DNA of 18,620 bases from Comamonadaceae bacterium (lineage in GTDB: Bacteria > Pseudomonadota > Gammaproteobacteria > Burkholderiales > Burkholderiaceae_C): positions 1 to 18,620 of the forward strand of contig CANGZG010000028.1 in assembly GCA_947458415.1 (NCBI GenBank), given 5' to 3'. Positions 15,735 through 18,620 of this stretch are shown one piece after another (positions within the stretch are counted from its first letter, which is position 1; each line of letters opens with the position of its first letter). Under the pieces are notes generated by a model. The model saw only the letters and a program-made list of their open reading frames with translations. It was not told where the DNA came from and searched no databases. The translations under genes and the position numbers were made by a program.

Positions 15735-16142
15735 ATGAAACATTTTTTCATTTCATGTGTGCTGGTTTTCGCAACGGCGGTTCATGGCCATTGCTTCAAA
15801 GAAGCAGCTGCGCGCTATGGCGTGTCGCAACCCTTGTTGCTTGCCATTGCCAAACACGAGTCGGGCGGCAATGTGACTGCCATCCATCGCAACCCCAACG
15901 GCACACGTGACATCGGGCTCATGCAAATCAACTCCGCTTGGTTGCCTTTTTTGGCAAGTCGGGGCTTGCACGAACAAGACCTGTATGACCCCTGTGTGAA
16001 TGTGCTCGTGGCCGCCTGGATTTTGTCCAACAACTTTCAGCGTCTGGGCTACAACACACAAGGCTTGGGGGCTTACAACGCCGCCACCCCTTGGAAACGC
16101 GAGCGCTACGCTCGGAAAATATTGCAGACATTTCAGTATTGA
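15735..16142 (+). CDS. pilT: PilT (R64-type), lytic transglycosylase of the pilus operon
   Basis: This is a small periplasmic peptidoglycan-cleaving enzyme that opens the cell wall for pilus assembly. With the 15735 start it has 135 residues. It comprises a signal peptide (MKHFFISCVLVFATAVHG) and one SLT domain with the catalytic glutamate E42 in KHESGGN, then RDIGLMQINS, and GLGAYNAAT near the end. This is the soluble lytic transglycosylase/VirB1-like pattern. It is not the type IVa retraction ATPase also called PilT. Other in-frame starts are ATG 15705 (5 bases after the pilV stop, 10 more residues) and TTG 15696. None has a Shine-Dalgarno, and 15735 is chosen because it gives a compact signal peptide. 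It is the last clear pil gene. R64 continues with a peptidase gene that is absent here. Confidence 0.85.
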   Translation: MKHFFISCVLVFATAVHGHCFKEAAARYGVSQPLLLAIAKHESGGNVTAIHRNPNGTRDIGLMQINSAWLPFLASRGLHEQDLYDPCVNVLVAAWILSNNFQRLGYNTQGLGAYNAATPWKRERYARKILQTFQY

Positions 16143-16149
16143 TTTTTTT
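16118..16149 (+). terminator. Weak candidate rho-independent terminator after pilT
   Basis: AATATTG (16118-16124) can pair with CAGTATT (16134-16140; seven pairs including one G-T) across a 9-base loop. Two bases later a run of seven T follows (16143-16149). The stem is AT-rich and overlaps the pilT stop, so it is only a candidate end of the pil operon. Confidence 0.3.
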
Positions 16150-16166
16150 GAATATTTAAGCAAGCA

Positions 16167-16196
16167 TTGGCAATGGATTGATCAATGATTTATACC
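16167..16196 (+). promoter_or_regulatory. Candidate promoter of the HerA-like gene
   Basis: TTGGCA (16167-16172) and TATACC (16191-16196), 18 bases apart, form a fair sigma70-like promoter in the 63-base pilT-herA gap. The transcription start would be near 16203, only about 3 bases before the ATG at 16206. Together with the absence of any Shine-Dalgarno this suggests a leaderless message. Confidence 0.35.
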
Positions 16197-16205
16197 TAAA
16201 TTGCC

Positions 16206-18197
16206 ATGACCCACTTGAACATCATTTCGCCCGAATCTGTCCAGCAGACGCACTACCTCGGTCAAGGCATCGATCTGGGGGAACAGCGGATTGATTTCTT
16301 GGTCTCGCAAGGGTTCCCGAGCGACCAACGGGCCACGTTGGTCCAGGGCAGTTTTTTGATCGCTTTGAAAACCCACATCTACCAACATGCCATCGGCTAC
16401 CCCGGTCCGGAAAACCTCAACGCTGAAATCATTTATTTGCTGCGGGTCAGCAAATCCAAAGGTGTGCCTGATGAAAGCAGCCATTTGTTTGGTCTGAGTC
16501 AGGTCATCATCAACCACAACATCAAACACCGGGCACCCGTCACGAAAGACGGCGTGGCGCGCAGCGAAGATGACACCGAACTGATGAAGAGTTTGTTCTT
16601 TTTGCTCGAATGCGACATCATGGGCACATTCGAGGCGGCCACCATGGAACCAGCGGGCGTCAACTTTTCATCCGACGTGGGCCAAATCAGTCCAGCGGTG
16701 GTGTTTCATTTGTTCAGACCAGACACCAAAGTCATGCATTTGATCCTCAACGGCATGCTCAACCCTGAACACCGGATCGAATTTGGTTTGTTGCGCCCCA
16801 GTGAAAATGAAAGTTTTCTGGAACACAAAGAGCCTGTTTACATCTCGATGATGGACATCCGCGGCAAACGAACCGCGATGTTCGGCAAAACCCGAATGGG
16901 CAAATCGAACGTGGTGAAGTTGGTGGTCCAAGGCATGTTGGATGTCACCAAAGACCAACGCAACGTCGGCCAGTTGATTTTTGATGTCAACGGTGAATAC
17001 GCCAACAGCAACCCGCAAGACGGCTTTGACGCAATCGCATCCGCTTACCCAGACCGTTGCACTTCGTACTTTTTAACGCCTCGCGGTGCGCAACCTGACG
17101 CCCCCAAATTGTTGCGCTTTAACTTTTATGAACGCACATTTGAAGCTTTGAGCGTCATGCGTGAACTGCTGCCACCCGCCACCGCCGAATCTGAATATGT
17201 CGCCCGACTGTTGACATGCCGATTGCCCAACCTCGCCAGAACAGAGCACGATTCCGAGCGAAAAATTGGCAACCGTGTGCGAAAAGTCATGTTGTTTTGG
17301 ACCTTGCTGGACATTTGCGGCTTTGAAGTCAACCCGCAGCGTTTGCAAAACCGCATGGAAGCCATCGGCATCACCCAGCCTTTCAACCCCAGTTTTCCTC
17401 AGTTGCTTCGCTTGTCCGCTTACCAAGCCATACGCAATTCACCGCCCCCGCCTTTGCCCACCACCTTTGCTGACATGGTCACCGAAATCAGCGTGGTGGC
17501 GCGTTTCAGCCAGTCCTACCAAAACGACCCCAGTTTGCGCCGCAACGGTCAATTCATTTTTGACAGCGATGAAGAGATCATGATCAGCTTCATGTTCCCG
17601 CCCATCGGTTACAGCCCGTTTGTGTTGCGCCCTTGCCTGCAGTTCCATTCACCTGAAGCCGGCGACTTCGTGGCTGAAATTCTTTACAAACTGGCACAAG
17701 GTGAAACCGTCATTCTGGACTTGGGCAGCGCCAACGAACAAATCATCCGTTACTTCAGCCGCAGTTTGTCCGAGGCGGTGTTCAGAGAACAAGAGAGCAA
17801 GTTTGTCTCGAACACATTGAACAACAACTTCATTCAAATTTATTTTGAAGAAGCCCACATGATTTTTCCGCCCAATGCAGGCAACACCATCGATGTTTAT
17901 TCACGGTTTGCCAAAGAAGGGGCGAAATTCAACATTGGCATCGTCTACAGCACGCAGTCCCCGTCCACCGTCAACCGTGATTTGTTGTCGCAAACCGAAA
18001 ATTTCTTCATCGGGCATTTGTCCAGTTCCATTGACACCGAACAGTTGGCCAAAATTCAACACGCGTTTCAGCAAATTGGCGACATCATCATGCGCCAACG
18101 CACCCGTGGCCTGTTGCATGTGCTGACCCATTCACACCGTTATGTGATTCCTGTGCAAGCCAACCGTTACAACGGCAGCTCGCGCTTGGTGCCCTGA
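16206..18197 (+). CDS. HerA/DUF87-type DNA-translocase-like ATPase, no partner gene visible
   Basis: This is a 663-residue P-loop ATPase of the HerA/FtsK superfamily. The N-terminal 215 residues occupy the place of the HAS-barrel domain. Then come Walker A AMFGKTRMGKSNV (224-236, K233), LIFDVNGEYA (257-266) as in other HerA proteins, a Walker B IYFEEAH (545-551) in which Glu replaces the usual Asp of DEAH, and a C-terminal STQSPS motif. HerA proteins are hexameric motors that move or unwind DNA, usually with a nuclease or effector such as NurA, SIR2 or DUF4297, but none is encoded next to it here. A stop at 16197 in the same frame makes 16206 the first possible ATG, and it lacks a Shine-Dalgarno. 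The gene follows the pil operon after 63 bases and converges on mrp. The substrate and process are unknown. Confidence 0.8.
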   Translation: MTHLNIISPESVQQTHYLGQGIDLGEQRIDFLVSQGFPSDQRATLVQGSFLIALKTHIYQHAIGYPGPENLNAEIIYLLRVSKSKGVPDESSHLFGLSQVIINHNIKHRAPVTKDGVARSEDDTELMKSLFFLLECDIMGTFEAATMEPAGVNFSSDVGQISPAVVFHLFRPDTKVMHLILNGMLNPEHRIEFGLLRPSENESFLEHKEPVYISMMDIRGKRTAMFGKTRMGKSNVVKLVVQGMLDVTKDQRNVGQLIFDVNGEYANSNPQDGFDAIASAYPDRCTSYFLTPRGAQPDAPKLLRFNFYERTFEALSVMRELLPPATAESEYVARLLTCRLPNLARTEHDSERKIGNRVRKVMLFWTLLDICGFEVNPQRLQNRMEAIGITQPFNPSFPQLLRLSAYQAIRNSPPPPLPTTFADMVTEISVVARFSQSYQNDPSLRRNGQFIFDSDEEIMISFMFPPIGYSPFVLRPCLQFHSPEAGDFVAEILYKLAQGETVILDLGSANEQIIRYFSRSLSEAVFREQESKFVSNTLNNNFIQIYFEEAHMIFPPNAGNTIDVYSRFAKEGAKFNIGIVYSTQSPSTVNRDLLSQTENFFIGHLSSSIDTEQLAKIQHAFQQIGDIIMRQRTRGLLHVLTHSHRYVIPVQANRYNGSSRLVP

Positions 18198-18202
18198 AGG
18201 CG

Positions 18203-18620
18203 TCAGGTGTCCTTGGACACTTTGATGGTGGGAAATTTAGACGAGAAGTCTTTGGCCTTGGACGCCACTTTGACCGCCAACTGGCGGGCCACGGCTTTGT
18301 AAATCCCCGCCACTTCGCTGTCGGGTTCTGCCACCACACTGGGTAAACCGCTGTCCGCGTGCACACGGATGGACATGCTGAGCGGCAATGCACCCAAGTA
18401 CGTCATGCCTTCGGCTTGCGCCAATTTTTTGCCACCCTCGACCCCAAAAATATGCTCAGCATGGCCGCATTGGCTGCACACATGCATCGCCATGTTTTCC
18501 ACCAGACCCAAAATCGGCACGCCGACTTTTTGAAACATGCGAATGCCTTTCATGGCATCGATCAAGGCGATGTCTTGCGGCGTGGTGACGATGACCGCGC
18601 CGGTCAAAGGCACGCGCTGA
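18203..18620 (-). CDS. apbC: Mrp/ApbC iron-sulfur cluster carrier ATPase, C-terminal part
   Basis: This is the 3' end of a Mrp/ApbC (Nbp35-like) P-loop protein that holds and transfers Fe-S clusters in the cytoplasm. The visible part reads QR, then VPLTGAVIVTTPQDIALIDA, KGIRMFQKVGVPILGLVENM, and HVCSQCGHAEHIFG, whose CxxC bridges the Fe-S cluster between two subunits. GALPLSMSIR and DSGLPSVVAEPDSE follow. The frame continues past a GTG at 18613 to the window edge, and the residues before it fit the family, so the true start and the Walker A loop lie outside the window. The stop is 5 bases from the stop of the convergent HerA-like gene. The gene is a core housekeeping one and marks chromosomal context. 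Confidence 0.95.
   Translation of the reverse strand, partial: QRVPLTGAVIVTTPQDIALIDAMKGIRMFQKVGVPILGLVENMAMHVCSQCGHAEHIFGVEGGKKLAQAEGMTYLGALPLSMSIRVHADSGLPSVVAEPDSEVAGIYKAVARQLAVKVASKAKDFSSKFPTIKVSKDT

Noticed and set aside
16206..18197. Calling the HerA-like gene a complete anti-phage system
   Set aside because: No nuclease, SIR2, DUF4297 or other effector lies next to it. The neighbours are pilT and mrp, so a defence call would be unsupported.
18207..18220. Palindrome GTGTCC-TT-GGACAC near the mrp stop as a bidirectional terminator
   Set aside because: The loop is too small for the full stem, there is no T-run on either side, and it codes for the last residues of Mrp.
18611..18613. GTG as the start codon of the Mrp/ApbC gene
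   Set aside because: The frame stays open to the window edge, and the preceding codons (Gln-Arg) match the family, so the gene is truncated by the window rather than starting here.

Overview
The window looks like a beta-proteobacterial chromosome, most likely Burkholderiales (Comamonadaceae-like). This is inferred from a boxR-boxC-boxB-boxA cluster for aerobic, CoA-dependent benzoate breakdown, a beta-proteobacterial style Mrp/ApbC C-terminus, and a uniform, moderately GC-rich codon use on both strands. I cannot name the species.

Left edge (1-364, minus strand): the 5' part of a RelE/ParE-family toxin gene, broken by an in-frame TAA and cut by the window edge. Just upstream are the remains of its promoter, with a palindrome between the -35 and -10 boxes. 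Between that promoter and boxA (225-364) I see no gene and no convincing terminator.

Catabolic block (365-5707, minus strand, transcribed boxR to boxA): boxR encodes an XRE-HTH/shikimate-kinase-like benzoyl-CoA sensor. boxC, boxB and boxA encode the ring-cleaving lyase, the diiron epoxidase and its reductase. The benzoate-CoA ligase and the later pathway genes are not in the window. A REP-like palindrome sits in the boxC-boxB gap. The boxR upstream region carries five TGCA tetramers, the motif reported for BzdR/BoxR operators.

Pilus block (5905-16142, plus strand): nine tightly spaced, often overlapping genes encode a type IVb thin pilus like that of plasmid R64: pilS (major prepilin), a pilL/TcpQ-like gene, pilN (secretin lipoprotein), pilO2, pilP, pilQ (assembly ATPase), pilR (platform), a large pilV-like minor pilin/tip adhesin with a collagen-like hinge, and pilT (lytic transglycosylase, not the retraction ATPase of the same name). 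A good sigma70-like promoter and a Shine-Dalgarno sequence precede pilS. No prepilin peptidase, pilM homologue, shufflon recombinase or retraction ATPase lies in the window.

Right edge: a lone HerA/DUF87-type ATPase gene (16206-18197), possibly on a near-leaderless mRNA, converges on the 3' end of mrp/apbC (18203 to the window end, minus strand) with only 5 bases between their stop codons.

The most interesting points are the collagen-hinged PilV adhesin in a chromosomal conjugation-type pilus operon, the partnerless HerA ATPase beside it, the TGCA operator array, the palindrome inside the box operon, and the toxin relic.
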